Assembly: GCA_020250445.1 (NCBI GenBank)
Contig: JADCEF010000015.1
Span: forward strand, 1-52,830
Direction of reading: 5' to 3'
DNA from: Rhodobacter sp.
Lineage (GTDB): Bacteria > Pseudomonadota > Alphaproteobacteria > Rhodobacterales > Rhodobacteraceae
DNA: 52,830 bases
Shown: positions 34,026 to 43,188 of the stretch, piece by piece
Position numbering within the stretch: the stretch's first letter is position 1
Layout of the letters: every line of letters starts with the position of its first letter
The notes under the pieces: generated by a model
What the model was told of the DNA's origin: nothing
The model's input: the letters and a program-made list of their open reading frames with translations, nothing else
Database searches by the model: none
Made by a program: the position numbers and the translations under genes

Positions 34026-34910
34026 GTGACACGACGCGGGTTGTTCAAGGGCCTGCTCGGGATTGCCCTGGCAGGCCTTTTTTCAGCCGTTTATGCGTTC
34101 TTTGTCGAACCGGCCTGGCGGTTCCGGGTCCGGCGCTGGCGGGTCAATGCAGCCAATTGGCCCGCGTCCCCGGTCCGGATACTGGCAATCAGCGACTTGC
34201 ACCTGGGCGAGCCTTACATCGGTCTGAACCGGCTTTCCCGCATCGTGGCGCGGGCCAACGCGCTGGACGCGGACATCGTCGTGCTGCTGGGCGACTATGC
34301 GGCAGGGCACAGGTTTATCTCTGCCCCCGTCAGAATTGCCGATGCCGCACCGGTCCTTGCCGGATTGCGCGCCAAACTGGGCGTCTATGCCATTCTTGGC
34401 AATCATGACTGGTGGGATGACCGGAGCGCGCAGAAACGGGGCGGTGGTCCGAACCTTTATGCGACCGCGCTGGAGGTTGCGGGAATACCGGTCCTGTCCA
34501 ACCGCGCTGTCCGGGTGCGGGATTTCTGGCTGGCGGGGCTGGAAGACCAGTTGGCCCTGCTGCGCAAGGAAAATGGCATCGTCGGGCTGGATGATCTGCC
34601 GGGTACCCTTGCGCAGGTGACCGACGGGGCGCCTGTCATCCTTTTGGCGCATGAGCCCGACATCTTTCCCAAGGTGCCGGGACGGGTGGCGTTGACACTG
34701 TCCGGCCACACGCATGGCGGGCAGCTTCGGTTATTCGGTTGGTCACCTGTTGTGCCGTCGCGCTATGGCAACCGATACGCCTATGGCCATGTCCATGAAG
34801 AAGGGCGGAGCCTGGTGGTTTCGGGTGGGATCGGCTGCTCCATCCTGCCGGTTCGGTTCGGCGTGCCGCCCGAGATCACCCTGGTCGAGCTTGGCCCGGC
34901 GCTGGCCTGA
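34026..34910 (+). CDS. Metallophosphoesterase with Tat-like signal
   Basis: A 294-residue calcineurin-like phosphoesterase. The metal-binding motifs are in order: DLH (D57, H59), LLGDY, GNHDW, the His of LLAHEPD, and GHTHGGQ. The N-terminus VTRRGLFKGLLGIALAGLFS has a twin-arginine pattern followed by a hydrophobic stretch, so it may be membrane-anchored facing the periplasm. It matches the YkuE/LpxH-like group that hydrolyses small phosphoesters. The GTG start at 34026 is the first codon after the sodB stop region; sodB stops at 34024. Substrate is unknown. Confidence 0.87.
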   Translation: MTRRGLFKGLLGIALAGLFSAVYAFFVEPAWRFRVRRWRVNAANWPASPVRILAISDLHLGEPYIGLNRLSRIVARANALDADIVVLLGDYAAGHRFISAPVRIADAAPVLAGLRAKLGVYAILGNHDWWDDRSAQKRGGGPNLYATALEVAGIPVLSNRAVRVRDFWLAGLEDQLALLRKENGIVGLDDLPGTLAQVTDGAPVILLAHEPDIFPKVPGRVALTLSGHTHGGQLRLFGWSPVVPSRYGNRYAYGHVHEEGRSLVVSGGIGCSILPVRFGVPPEITLVELGPALA

Positions 34911-34914
34911 CTGC

Positions 34915-35469
34915 TCAGCCCAGCGCCCCGCGCAGCCGCAGGGCCAGCGCGGCCACATCATCCACCACCGTGGCATAGCTGCGCATCGGTGCCTCGGCAA
35001 AGCCCTGGTCGATGACATGATCCACCAGCGCGATCAGCGGGGTCCAGTAGCCGTTGGTGTTCAGCACGTAGATCGGCTTGCGGTGCAGCCCGATCTGCCG
35101 CCAGGTCAGCACCTCGAAAAACTCGTCCAGCGTGCCCGCGCCGCCCGGCAGCACGATGATCGCGTCCGAGTTCATGAACATCACTTTCTTGCGTTCGTGC
35201 ATGTCCTCGGTGATCACCAGCGTTGTCAGGTCGCGCCGCCCCTGTTCGCGTGCCATCAGATGCGTGGGGATCACGCCCAGCGTGCGCGCCCCCGCCCCTT
35301 GGGCGGATCGTGCCACCTCGCCCATCAGGCCGACGTCGCCCGCACCATAGACCAAGCGCCAGCCTTCTGCCGCGATCAGCGCGCCCAGGGCGCGCGCCTC
35401 ATCCGCATAGGCAGGATGCCCGCCGGGGCGTGAACCGCAGAACACACAGACGGATCGAAGCTGGGTCAT
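34915..35469 (-). CDS. LOG-family protein (Rossmann fold, nucleotide phosphoribohydrolase-like)
   Basis: A 184-residue Rossmann-fold protein of the LOG/YgdH family, which in studied members removes ribose 5-phosphate from cytokinin-type nucleotides (AMP-type). The signature PGGAGTLDE is at residues 108-116, with MHERKK just before it and GSRPGG near the N-terminus. It is convergent with the metallophosphoesterase (4 nt between stops) and divergent from the LysM gene. The bacterial role is often unclear; cytokinin activation or purine nucleotide breakdown are possible. Confidence 0.9.
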   Translation of the reverse strand: MTQLRSVCVFCGSRPGGHPAYADEARALGALIAAEGWRLVYGAGDVGLMGEVARSAQGAGARTLGVIPTHLMAREQGRRDLTTLVITEDMHERKKVMFMNSDAIIVLPGGAGTLDEFFEVLTWRQIGLHRKPIYVLNTNGYWTPLIALVDHVIDQGFAEAPMRSYATVVDDVAALALRLRGALG

Positions 35470-35582
35470 GACGGGGCGACTTCCTGAAATCAGTTGCGTT
35501 GTCCCCAGATATCGGGGTTTCTGTGACAAGGACAAGCACGGGCCGGCACAGGCCCGGCGATGACAGCGGCAGGGGACCCCGC

Positions 35583-37172
35583 ATGACGGCGTGGAAGGAT
35601 ATGGGCAGCAGCGCGCGCGCCCTTTGGATCGGGGGTGCGGCCGTGGTGGCCGCGGCGGCATGCGCCGCACTTTGGATAGGATTGGCCGGACCTGTGCCTG
35701 CCCCTGCGCCCCCCGTTCCGGACCCCGAGGCTGCCGAAACGCCAGCCCCCGCCGCGACCGCCGCCCCCGAACCCGTGGCCACCACGGCCCCCGAACCCGT
35801 GGCCACCACGGCCCCCGAACCCGTGACCACCACGGCCCCCGAACCCGAGGCCACCGCCGCCCCCGACCCCGTGGCCACCGCCACCACCGAACCCGAGGCC
35901 ACCGCCACCACCGAACCCGAGGCGGCCACGGCCCCCGACCCCGAGGCCACCGCCGCCCCCGACCCCGTGGCCACCGCCGCCCCCGAACCCGAGGTCGCTG
36001 CGGCCCCAGAACCCGAGGTCGCCACAGCCGCAACCCCGGCCTCAACGCCCGATGCGGCTGCGGACCCCGTCGCAGAAGCCGCCCCTGCCGCGTCGGCCCC
36101 CGGGCCGGTCGCGGCACAGCCCCCCTTGCCCGGCTTTGACGTCGTGCGCGTCTCGCCCGAGGGCGATGCCGTGATCGCGGGTCGGGCAGAGCCGCGTTCG
36201 GCGGTTCTGGTTCTGGTGGATGGGGCGCAGGCGGCCAGCACCACGGCGGATGCGCAGGGCAAGTTTGTGTCTCTGTTCACCCTGCCGCCCGGTGCGGTGC
36301 CGCGCATCGTCACGCTGCAATCGGTGCTGGCGGACGGGCGGACGCTGACCTCGTCCGAGTCCGTGATCCTTGCCCCGACTCCGCAGGCACCGCCCGCCGG
36401 CCTGGCCGATGCCGCTGAGTCGGTCACAGATGCCGCAGACCCCGCCGCTGAAATCGCGACGGCAGAGAATGCCGCCCCCCCGGCAGACCCTGCCGCCGGG
36501 ACGGGTGCGGCGGCAGATCCGGCGGCGACTGCCCCCGCACCCGCCGCCCCCGCCCCCGCACCCGCCGCCCCCGTCCCCGCCACCGAAGAGGCGTCCGCTG
36601 CTGCACCCGAACCTGCCCCCCCGGCGGCGCTGTTGCTGGGTGAGGGTGGGGTCAGGGTGCTGCAAGCCGCCAGTGGCGACGAAATCGACCCGCGCAATGT
36701 CACGATCGACACCATCTCTTATTCGGCCGGGGGGGATGTGCAGCTGTCGGGTCGCGGGCAATCCGGGGGATTTGTACGCCTTTACCTTCACAACCAGCCG
36801 CTGATGGATATCGGGGTCGCGCCGGACGGAACCTGGGGCGCAACACTTCCCGCCGTGGCGGTCGGCAAGTACCGGTTGCGCGCCGACCAGATTGATGCGC
36901 AGGGCAAGGTGCTGTCGCGCTATGAAACGCCCTTTCAGCGCGAATCCCCCGAAGTTCTGGCCGCTGCCGCCCCGGACGGGGCCGATGCGCCGATGGCCGT
37001 CAAGGTCACGGTCCAGCCGGGTTTCACGCTGTGGGGGATTGCCAGGCAGAACTACGGCAGCGGTCTGCTGTATGTGCAGGTCTATGAGGCGAACAGGCAG
37101 CTGATCGCCGATCCTGACCTGATCTATCCGGGGCAGGTCTTCAACGTTCCGGTCCGCGCGCCGGAGCCTTAG
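35583..37172 (+). CDS. LysM-domain membrane-anchored protein with Pro/Ala/Glu repeats
   Basis: A 529-residue protein. A short cytoplasmic N-terminus and a TM near residues 13-36 ([20 protein letters not shown]) are followed by a low-complexity region of about eighty residues built from an 8-residue repeat such as PEPVATTA, an Ig-like segment ([20 protein letters not shown]), a second Pro/Ala-rich spacer, another Ig-like segment ([17 protein letters not shown]), and a C-terminal LysM ([20 protein letters not shown]). LysM binds peptidoglycan, so the repeats probably act as a flexible spacer across the periplasm. The gene's last 32 bp overlap the convergent ArsR gene. Function of the whole is unknown. 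Confidence 0.85.
   Translation: MTAWKDMGSSARALWIGGAAVVAAAACAALWIGLAGPVPAPAPPVPDPEAAETPAPAATAAPEPVATTAPEPVATTAPEPVTTTAPEPEATAAPDPVATATTEPEATATTEPEAATAPDPEATAAPDPVATAAPEPEVAAAPEPEVATAATPASTPDAAADPVAEAAPAASAPGPVAAQPPLPGFDVVRVSPEGDAVIAGRAEPRSAVLVLVDGAQAASTTADAQGKFVSLFTLPPGAVPRIVTLQSVLADGRTLTSSESVILAPTPQAPPAGLADAAESVTDAADPAAEIATAENAAPPADPAAGTGAAADPAATAPAPAAPAPAPAAPVPATEEASAAAPEPAPPAALLLGEGGVRVLQAASGDEIDPRNVTIDTISYSAGGDVQLSGRGQSGGFVRLYLHNQPLMDIGVAPDGTWGATLPAVAVGKYRLRADQIDAQGKVLSRYETPFQRESPEVLAAAAPDGADAPMAVKVTVQPGFTLWGIARQNYGSGLLYVQVYEANRQLIADPDLIYPGQVFNVPVRAPEP
35763..36026 (+). repeat. 24-bp tandem repeat inside the LysM gene
   Basis: About eleven units with starts 24 bp apart (35763, 35787, 35811 and so on) carry GCCCCCGAACCCGTGGCC-like sequence and encode the repeated PEPVATTA-type octapeptide. 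The first three units are nearly identical and the later ones drift. Copy number is likely to vary between strains. Confidence 0.88.
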
Positions 37173-37506
37173 GGGCGATTGCCCCAGGGGCAGGGGGCTG
37201 GCAGCAGGCCCGCACTTCGGGGTGGTCCATGCAGCAGTCGCGCAGCAGGGAACCGATGGTCTGGCCAAGCCCGCGAAGGTCGGCCATGTAGAAGACCTTG
37301 CGCGACACGCGGCGCGACCGGATCAGCCCGGCCTGTTCCAGTGCCGCCAGATGGAACGACAGCCGCGACGAGGTCATCCCAAGATGACGGCCGATCTCTC
37401 CGGCTGAAAGCCCGGTTTCACCCAGGGGCATCAGCAGGCAGACAAGCTCAAACCGCTTGTCATTGGCAAGTGCGGACAGGGCCGCCAGGACTTTACTTCG
37501 ATCCAT
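37141..37506 (-). CDS. ArsR/SmtB-family repressor with two Cys-Cys pairs
   Basis: A 121-residue winged-helix repressor. The helix-turn-helix is [28 protein letters not shown], typical of the family, followed by the wing ([15 protein letters not shown]). The C-terminus holds C91-C92 and C101-C102 separated by MDHPEVRA, and there is a further C23. Vicinal Cys pairs in this position suggest a thiol-bound metal(loid) or a persulfide sensor, but I cannot say which. It is divergent from an Atm1-type exporter, with a 102-bp shared intergenic region containing a TTCAA/TTGAA-type inverted repeat. The 3' end overlaps the LysM gene by 32 bp. Confidence 0.9.
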   Translation of the reverse strand: MDRSKVLAALSALANDKRFELVCLLMPLGETGLSAGEIGRHLGMTSSRLSFHLAALEQAGLIRSRRVSRKVFYMADLRGLGQTIGSLLRDCCMDHPEVRACCQPPAPGAIAPKAPARGPER

Positions 37507-37508
37507 CT

Positions 37509-37532
37509 TTCAAATACTCAACAATCATTGAA
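37509..37532. promoter_or_regulatory. Candidate ArsR operator in the divergent spacer
   Basis: TTCAA (37509..37513) and TTGAA (37528..37532) form an inverted pair in an AT-rich patch just upstream of the repressor start; a nested TCAA/TTGA pair spaced by 6 nt lies inside (37518..37531). Position and symmetry suit an ArsR-type operator. No binding data are available here. Confidence 0.35.
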
Positions 37533-37608
37533 CTATCGATGCATACCCCAGGATCAAGGCCGGATCAACGGCGCTTCTGCGGGGGAGGGTGCCGGGAAAG
37601 GGCTTTCG

Positions 37609-39447
37609 ATGCGCAAGCTAACCACCACCGCGACCAGCGCCGATGCGGCAGACCGGCCCACAAGCGGGCTGCAGACCATCCGCCGCGTGCTGCCCTATCT
37701 ATGGCCGGATGGACAGGCCTGGGTCAAGCGCCGCGTCGTTCTGGCGATGTTGGCGCTGGTGGCGGGCAAGCTGATCTCGGTCACCACGCCCTATCTGTAC
37801 AAGGTTGCGGTGGACGCGCTTGCAAAGGAACAGCACGACGATGCCTGGCTGCTGGCCTATGGCGCGGTCGGGCTGACGGTGGCTTACGGTGTAGCCCGGC
37901 TTGGGGCGGTGGCCTTCAACGAATTGCGCGATGCCATCTTCGTGCGCGTCGGGCAAAGGGCGCTGCGGGCGCTGGCGCTGGAAACTTTTACCCATATCCA
38001 CCGTCTGTCGATGCGCTATCACATCACCCGCAAGACCGGCGGGCTGAGCCGCGTGATCGAACGCGGGGTGAAGGGTGTCGATTTCCTGCTGCGGTTCATG
38101 CTGTTTTCCATCGGGCCGCTGATCCTGGAACTTGTGCTGGTGGCGGGCATCTTCTGGACGGTGTTCGGCTGGCAATACATGGCGGTCGTTCTGGTCACGA
38201 TCACGCTTTATGTCCTGTTCACCTTCCGGGTCACCGAATGGCGCGTGAGGATCCGCCGCGAGATGAACGATCAGGATACCGATGCCAACCAGAAGGCGAT
38301 CGACAGCCTGCTGAACTTTGAAACGGTCAAGTACTTTGGCGCGGAATCGCGCGAAGCACAGCGCTATGACGCCGCCATGCAGCGCTATGAATCGGCTGCG
38401 GTGAAGACCGGCCTGTCTCTCAGCTTTCTCAATGGCGGGCAGGCCTTGATCATCACGACCGGTCTGGTTCTGGTCATGGTCATGGCCGCGCTGGGGGTGC
38501 AGAGGGGCGCGCTGACGGTGGGCGATTTTGTCATGGTCAATGCCTACATGATCCAGATCACCCTGCCGCTGGGCTTTCTGGGCACGGTCTACCGCGAAAT
38601 CCGGCAGGCTCTGGTCGATATGGGGGATATGTTCGGTCTTCTGTCGCAGCCTGCCGAGGTGACCGACAAGCCGGGGGCCACGGCCCTGCGGGTGACGGCG
38701 GGCGAGATTGTGTTCGACGGGGTCGAGTTCGGCTACGAGGACAGCCGCAGGATCCTGAAGGGCATCTCGCTGCGCGTCGGACCCGGCGAGACGATTGCCC
38801 TGGTCGGCCCCTCGGGCTCTGGCAAGTCCACGATAGGGCGGCTTCTGTTCCGCTTTTACGATGTCACCGCCGGGGCGATCCGGATTGACGGCCAGGACCT
38901 GCGTGATGTGACGCAGGACAGCCTGCACGCGCAGATCGGGGTGGTGCCGCAGGATACGGTGCTGTTCAACGACACGGTCCATTACAACATCGCTTACGGC
39001 AACCCCGATGCCGGGCCCGAGGCGGTTGAGGCGGCCGCGCGGGCCGCAAAGATTCATGACTTCATCCTGTCCCTGCCGGACGGATACCAGACCACGGTCG
39101 GCGAACGCGGGCTGAAGCTGTCGGGCGGCGAAAAACAGCGCGTCGGCATCGCCCGCACCCTGCTGAAGAACCCGCCGATCCTGCTGCTGGACGAGGCGAC
39201 CAGCGCGCTGGACACCCAGACCGAGCGCGACATCCAGGACAGCCTGAAGGCCATGGGGAAGGGGCGCAGCGTGATCACCATCGCGCACCGTCTGTCCACC
39301 ATCGTGGACGCCGACCGCATCATCGTGCTGGAAGACGGCCATATCGTGGAAGAGGGGCAGCACGAGGCGCTTCTGGCCCGGGGCGGGCGCTATGCCGCGA
39401 TGTGGGCACGCCAGTCTTCCGAGGAAGAGGCCGCCCGGGCCGCCTGA
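37609..39447 (+). CDS. Atm1-type ABC exporter (TMD-NBD fusion)
   Basis: A 612-residue half-transporter of the Atm1/HMT1 group, which exports glutathione-linked or metal-thiol compounds from the cytoplasm. The membrane domain (about residues 40-325) contains NFETVKYFGAE, the signature sequence of this subfamily, and the C-terminal ATPase has Walker A GPSGSGKST, signature LSGGEKQR, Walker B ILLLDEATSALD and the His switch in ITIAHRLS. I chose the ATG at 37609, which has GAAAGG upstream; a longer reading starts in the divergent spacer. Divergence from a Cys-rich ArsR suggests repression relieved by metals or thiol stress. Confidence 0.92.
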   Translation: MRKLTTTATSADAADRPTSGLQTIRRVLPYLWPDGQAWVKRRVVLAMLALVAGKLISVTTPYLYKVAVDALAKEQHDDAWLLAYGAVGLTVAYGVARLGAVAFNELRDAIFVRVGQRALRALALETFTHIHRLSMRYHITRKTGGLSRVIERGVKGVDFLLRFMLFSIGPLILELVLVAGIFWTVFGWQYMAVVLVTITLYVLFTFRVTEWRVRIRREMNDQDTDANQKAIDSLLNFETVKYFGAESREAQRYDAAMQRYESAAVKTGLSLSFLNGGQALIITTGLVLVMVMAALGVQRGALTVGDFVMVNAYMIQITLPLGFLGTVYREIRQALVDMGDMFGLLSQPAEVTDKPGATALRVTAGEIVFDGVEFGYEDSRRILKGISLRVGPGETIALVGPSGSGKSTIGRLLFRFYDVTAGAIRIDGQDLRDVTQDSLHAQIGVVPQDTVLFNDTVHYNIAYGNPDAGPEAVEAAARAAKIHDFILSLPDGYQTTVGERGLKLSGGEKQRVGIARTLLKNPPILLLDEATSALDTQTERDIQDSLKAMGKGRSVITIAHRLSTIVDADRIIVLEDGHIVEEGQHEALLARGGRYAAMWARQSSEEEAARAA

Positions 39448-39525
39448 GCCGGGGCGGCCTTGGGGTGCCGGGGTTGCGCGGCGGGCAGCGCGCAAGTATG
39501 ACACTGCAAAACCACGGAGGCCTGC

Positions 39526-40173
39526 GTGAGCAACCCGGAAAGTTTCATCGACGAAGTGACCGAAGAGGTTCGGCGCGACAAGCTTTTCGGCTATTTCCGC
39601 CGCTATGGCTGGATCGGGGTCCTGGCTGTGTTTCTGCTGGTGGGCGGGGCGGCCTACCGCGAATACCAGCTTGCCGCGAAACAGGCCGACTCCGAAGCGT
39701 TCGGGGACGCCGTGCTGGATGCGCTGGACCGGGATGACCCTGCCGAACGAAGCGCGGCCCTGGCCGCTGTTGACGCGCCGGGCCAGCGGCGGGCCCTGCT
39801 GGGCCTGCTGCAATCAAGTGATCCCGAAACCGACAAGGCCGCCGCACTGGCGGCCCTTGCCCTGGTTGCCGGGGATGCGACGCTTCCCGCCAGTTACCGG
39901 GATCTGGCGGTTCTGCGCCGCGTGATCGTCGCCGGGGCGGACCTGCCCGCAGAGGAACGCCGCGCGCTGCTCAATCCCATCGCGGAACCGGGGCGGCCCT
40001 ACCGCACGCTGGCGCTGGAGCAATTGGCGCTGCTTCTGGTCGAAACCGGCGAGCCTGCTGCAGCGATCACGGCGCTGGAGGCCCTGCGCCAGGATCAGGA
40101 AGCAACGCCCGGCCTGCGCCGCCGGGCCGGGCAGATGATCGTGGCGCTGGGTGGAAAACCTGCAACCAACTGA
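39526..40173 (+). CDS. YfgM-like tetratricopeptide protein
   Basis: A 215-residue protein with a single N-terminal TM (YGWIGVLAVFLLVGGAAY, residues 27-44) and a helical periplasmic region with TPR-like spacing. The N-terminus MSNPESFIDEVTEEVRRDKLF is the alphaproteobacterial version of the YfgM cytoplasmic tail. In E. coli YfgM is a SecYEG-associated chaperone factor. The start is a GTG after CGGAGG. It lies immediately before bamB and der, the same order as yfgM-bamB-der in E. coli, which supports the assignment more strongly than similarity alone. Confidence 0.8.
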   Translation: MSNPESFIDEVTEEVRRDKLFGYFRRYGWIGVLAVFLLVGGAAYREYQLAAKQADSEAFGDAVLDALDRDDPAERSAALAAVDAPGQRRALLGLLQSSDPETDKAAALAALALVAGDATLPASYRDLAVLRRVIVAGADLPAEERRALLNPIAEPGRPYRTLALEQLALLLVETGEPAAAITALEALRQDQEATPGLRRRAGQMIVALGGKPATN

Positions 40174-40211
40174 CGGCGCGCCCGTTCCGTCGCGGCGCAG
40201 GGGAGAGGAAG

Positions 40212-41549
40212 ATGCGGAAGGCTCTGGTTGCAGGACTTGCGCTGGCTGGCCTGCTGGCAGGCTGCGCCGAAAGGGAAGTGATCCTTTCCGGCGAACGCTT
40301 TGATGTCCGCACCCCACTGGATGCCAGCATTCCGACGGAAGGCGCGCCCGCCCCGACAGAAGCAGCCATCGAAAACCGCAGTGTCCCGATCAGCCTGCCA
40401 TCCCCTGTCGTGAATGCCGACTGGACCCACCGGGGCGGCAACGCGCGCCACCTTGCCCCGCATGTGGCCCTGTCCGCACAGCCCGTACGGGTCTGGACCG
40501 CCGAGATCGGTGAAGGCAACTCGCGCCGCAACCGGATTGCCACGACGCCGGTCGTGGCGGAGGGGAGGGTCTTCACGCTGGATTCCCGCGCCACCCTTAC
40601 GGCAACCTCGACGGCGGGCGCGACCCTTTGGCAGGTCAGTTTGGTACCCGCGAACGACGACGGGTCCGAAGTGTCGGGCGGCGGTCTGGCTTTTGGCGAT
40701 GGCAAGGTCTTTGTCACCACCGTTTTCGGCGAGTTGGTGGCGCTGGATCCGGCCACGGGTGCCATCATCTGGCGGCAGCGCTTTCTTGCCCCGATCACCA
40801 GCGCGCCGACGGTCGCGGAAGGCATTGTCTATGTGGTCGCCGATGACAATTCGGCCTGGGCGGTGACCGCCCTGGACGGGCGCCTGCGCTGGGAGATTCC
40901 GGCAGCACCTTCGACGCCCGGTCGGCTGGGCGGGGCGGGGCCCGCCATCGCCGACGGTCTTGTTCTTCTTCCCTTCCCAAGCGGCCAACTGGTTGGCGCG
41001 CTGCGCAAGAGCGGCGTCGAAGCGTGGCGGGCCTCGGTGGCGGGCCGGCGTCTGGGGCGGGCCTATGGCATGGTTTCCGAAATCAGCGCCGATCCGGTCG
41101 TGGCCGGGCCTGTCACCTATGTCGGCAATGCCAGCGGACGCCTTGTTGCGCTGGATACCCGGTCGGGGGAACAGATCTGGGCCGCCGTCGAAGGGGCCAC
41201 CGCCACGGTGGCCGTCGGCGGCGGATCGATCTTTCTGGTGAATGACGAGGCACGGCTGTTGCGCCTTGATGCCGCCAGCGGCCAGGTGATCTGGCAGGTT
41301 GAACTGCCCTATTTCGTCAACGACAGGCCCAACAGGCGCAAGGCGATTTTCGCCCATTACGGGCCGATTCTGGCGGGGGGCCGGGTTGTCGTCGCCTCGT
41401 CCGATGGGCTGCTGCGGTTCTTCAGCCCCACGGATGGCAGCCTGGCGGGATCGCTTGAGATCCCGGGCGGCGCGGCGGCATCCCCCATCGCGGCGGGGGG
41501 TGCAGTTTACGTTGTCGGGACCGAAGGGCAACTTCACGCTTTCCGTTAG
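40212..41549 (+). CDS. bamB: BamB-like outer membrane assembly lipoprotein (PQQ-type beta-propeller)
   Basis: A 445-residue lipoprotein of the beta-barrel assembly machinery. The signal peptide ends in LLAG-C with Cys18. The mature protein has WD/PQQ-like blade repeats (for example GNSRRNRIATTPVVAEGRVF, TTVFGELVALDPATGAIIW, YVGNASGRLVALDTRSGEQIW, and a final EGQLHAFR). BamB scaffolds BamA in the outer membrane. A good GGGAGAGGAAG ribosome-binding site precedes the ATG. It sits between a yfgM-like gene and der, as in many proteobacteria. Confidence 0.92.
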   Translation: MRKALVAGLALAGLLAGCAEREVILSGERFDVRTPLDASIPTEGAPAPTEAAIENRSVPISLPSPVVNADWTHRGGNARHLAPHVALSAQPVRVWTAEIGEGNSRRNRIATTPVVAEGRVFTLDSRATLTATSTAGATLWQVSLVPANDDGSEVSGGGLAFGDGKVFVTTVFGELVALDPATGAIIWRQRFLAPITSAPTVAEGIVYVVADDNSAWAVTALDGRLRWEIPAAPSTPGRLGGAGPAIADGLVLLPFPSGQLVGALRKSGVEAWRASVAGRRLGRAYGMVSEISADPVVAGPVTYVGNASGRLVALDTRSGEQIWAAVEGATATVAVGGGSIFLVNDEARLLRLDAASGQVIWQVELPYFVNDRPNRRKAIFAHYGPILAGGRVVVASSDGLLRFFSPTDGSLAGSLEIPGGAAASPIAAGGAVYVVGTEGQLHAFR

Positions 41550-41606
41550 GCGGCGTTGCGTGTAGGGCCATCCGCCTGACGGTCGAACCGGCCCGCGGAG
41601 GGCGTG

Positions 41607-43076
41607 ATGAGCTTTACCCTTGCCATTGTCGGACGTCCCAACGTCGGCAAATCCACCCTGTTCAACCGGCTCGTCGGGCGCAAGGTGGCACTGGTTGATG
41701 ACCAGCCCGGTGTCACCCGCGATCTGCGCGAGGGGGACGCCCGCATCCTTGACCTGCGCTTTACCGTGATCGACACCGCCGGGCTGGAGGATGTGACCGA
41801 TGACAGCCTGCAGGGCCGGATGCGGCGGCTGACCGAACGCGCGGTGGACATGGCGGACGTCTGCCTGTTCCTGATCGACGGTCGCGTCGGCGTCACCGCC
41901 GCCGATCAGGTCTTTGCCGGGATTCTGCGCAAGAAGAATGCCCGCGTCATCGTCGGCGTGAACAAGTCCGAAGGAAAGGCGGGCGAATCGGCCGCGCTGG
42001 AGGCCTATGCGCTGGGTCTGGGCGACCCGCTGCGCCTGTCGGCCGAACATGGCGAAGGGATTGACGATCTGTACCATATCCTGCGCCCCATCGGCCAGGA
42101 GTTTGCCGAACGCGCCGCCCTGGATGCGCCGCAGGTCGATCTGGACCTGTCCGAGGACGAGGCCGGGGCCGGTGCCGATCCGGACGCCCACAGGCCCACC
42201 GAAAAGCGGCCGCTGCAGATTGCCGTCATCGGCCGCCCGAACGCGGGCAAGTCGACGCTGATCAACCGGATCCTGGGCCAAGAGCGGATGCTGACCGGCC
42301 CCGAGGCCGGCATCACCCGCGATGCAATCTCGGTCCGGGCCGACTGGATGGGCACCCCGATCCGCATTTTCGACACCGCGGGGATGCGCAAGAAGGCGCG
42401 GATCAGCGACAAGGTGGAAAAGCTTTCCGTGGCCGACGGCCTGCGGGCGGTGCGCTTTGCCGAAGTGGTGGTCGTTCTTCTGGATGTCGGCACGCCGTTT
42501 GAACAGCAGGATCTGCGTATCGCCGATTATGCCGAAACCGAAGGCCGCGCGGTGGTGATTGCCGTAAACAAATGGGATCTGGAGGGCGGCAAGCAGGAAA
42601 AGCTGGCCGAGTTGCGCGAGATGTTCGAACGCCTGCTGCCGCAGCTGCGCGGGGCACCGCTGGTCACGGTTTCTGCCAGGACAGGGCGCGGACTGGACCG
42701 GCTGCATGCGGCGATCCTGAAGGCGCATGACATCTGGAACCGGCGTATCCCCACCGCGCGGCTGAACACCTGGCTGGGTGCCATGACCGAGGCGCATCCC
42801 CCGCCCGCCCCCGGCGGGCGGCGCATCCGGCTGCGCTACATGACCCAGGTGAAGACCCGCCCGCCGGGGTTCATCGCGATGTGTTCGCACCCCGATCTTT
42901 TGCCCGAAAGCTACCGCCGTTACCTGGTCAACGGGCTGCGCGACCATTTCGACATGCCCGGCACGCCGATCCGCATCACCCTGCGCGGGCAGGGCGACAA
43001 GAACCCGTTCAAGGACCGCAAGTTCCACACCCCGTCCCGGCTGCGCAAGCATATGGAACGGAATACGGGCGAGTGA
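41607..43076 (+). CDS. der: GTPase Der (EngA), two G domains
   Basis: A 489-residue ribosome-assembly GTPase with tandem G domains followed by a KH-like domain. Domain 1 has [12 protein letters not shown] at the N-terminus, DTAGLE and NKSE; domain 2, after a Glu/Asp-rich linker, has [22 protein letters not shown] and NKWD. The C-terminal KH-like region ([20 protein letters not shown]) completes the family architecture. Der is essential for large-subunit maturation. GCGGAGG precedes the start; a GTG at 41604 is an alternative one codon earlier. It ends the yfgM-bamB-der run and is followed by a hairpin-rich spacer. Confidence 0.97.
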   Translation: MSFTLAIVGRPNVGKSTLFNRLVGRKVALVDDQPGVTRDLREGDARILDLRFTVIDTAGLEDVTDDSLQGRMRRLTERAVDMADVCLFLIDGRVGVTAADQVFAGILRKKNARVIVGVNKSEGKAGESAALEAYALGLGDPLRLSAEHGEGIDDLYHILRPIGQEFAERAALDAPQVDLDLSEDEAGAGADPDAHRPTEKRPLQIAVIGRPNAGKSTLINRILGQERMLTGPEAGITRDAISVRADWMGTPIRIFDTAGMRKKARISDKVEKLSVADGLRAVRFAEVVVVLLDVGTPFEQQDLRIADYAETEGRAVVIAVNKWDLEGGKQEKLAELREMFERLLPQLRGAPLVTVSARTGRGLDRLHAAILKAHDIWNRRIPTARLNTWLGAMTEAHPPPAPGGRRIRLRYMTQVKTRPPGFIAMCSHPDLLPESYRRYLVNGLRDHFDMPGTPIRITLRGQGDKNPFKDRKFHTPSRLRKHMERNTGE

Positions 43077-43100
43077 CGCGGCGTTCAGAGGACCCGAAAG

Positions 43101-43151
43101 CAAACGTCCAGTGGACGTTTGCCGGGTCCGATTGCCGAAGGGCGCAAGCCC
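43101..43151. repeat. Two-hairpin element (copy 1): CCAGTGG-tipped stem plus GCAA tetraloop hairpin
   Basis: A perfect 9-bp stem (CAAACGTCC 43101..43109 with GGACGTTTG 43113..43121) is closed by an AGT loop, so its tip reads CCAGTGG. Eighteen nt later GGGC-GCAA-GCCC (43140..43151) forms a tetraloop hairpin. A second element with the same tip and the same tetraloop but different stem sequence lies at 52323..52376. Confidence 0.7.
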
Positions 43152-43188
43152 GCAGGCAAGGGGCCTGCCGCGTGCGCCACGGCAGATA

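Noticed and set aside
36535-36590. CRISPR-like or minisatellite signal in the second Pro/Ala-rich part of the LysM gene
   Set aside because: Short CCCGCACCCGCC runs without spacers, coding for low-complexity Ala-Pro; no CRISPR array is present in the window.
35399-36715. 438-codon Ser/Gly/Ala-rich frame on the minus strand of the LysM gene
   Set aside because: It is produced by the 24-bp tandem repeat read backwards; the sense frame has a TM, Ig-like segments and LysM, and the antisense product has nothing recognisable.
37699-39813. 704-codon open frame on the minus strand across the Atm1-type exporter
   Set aside because: It is an antisense shadow of an intact ABC exporter with all ATPase motifs; there is no domain in the antisense product.
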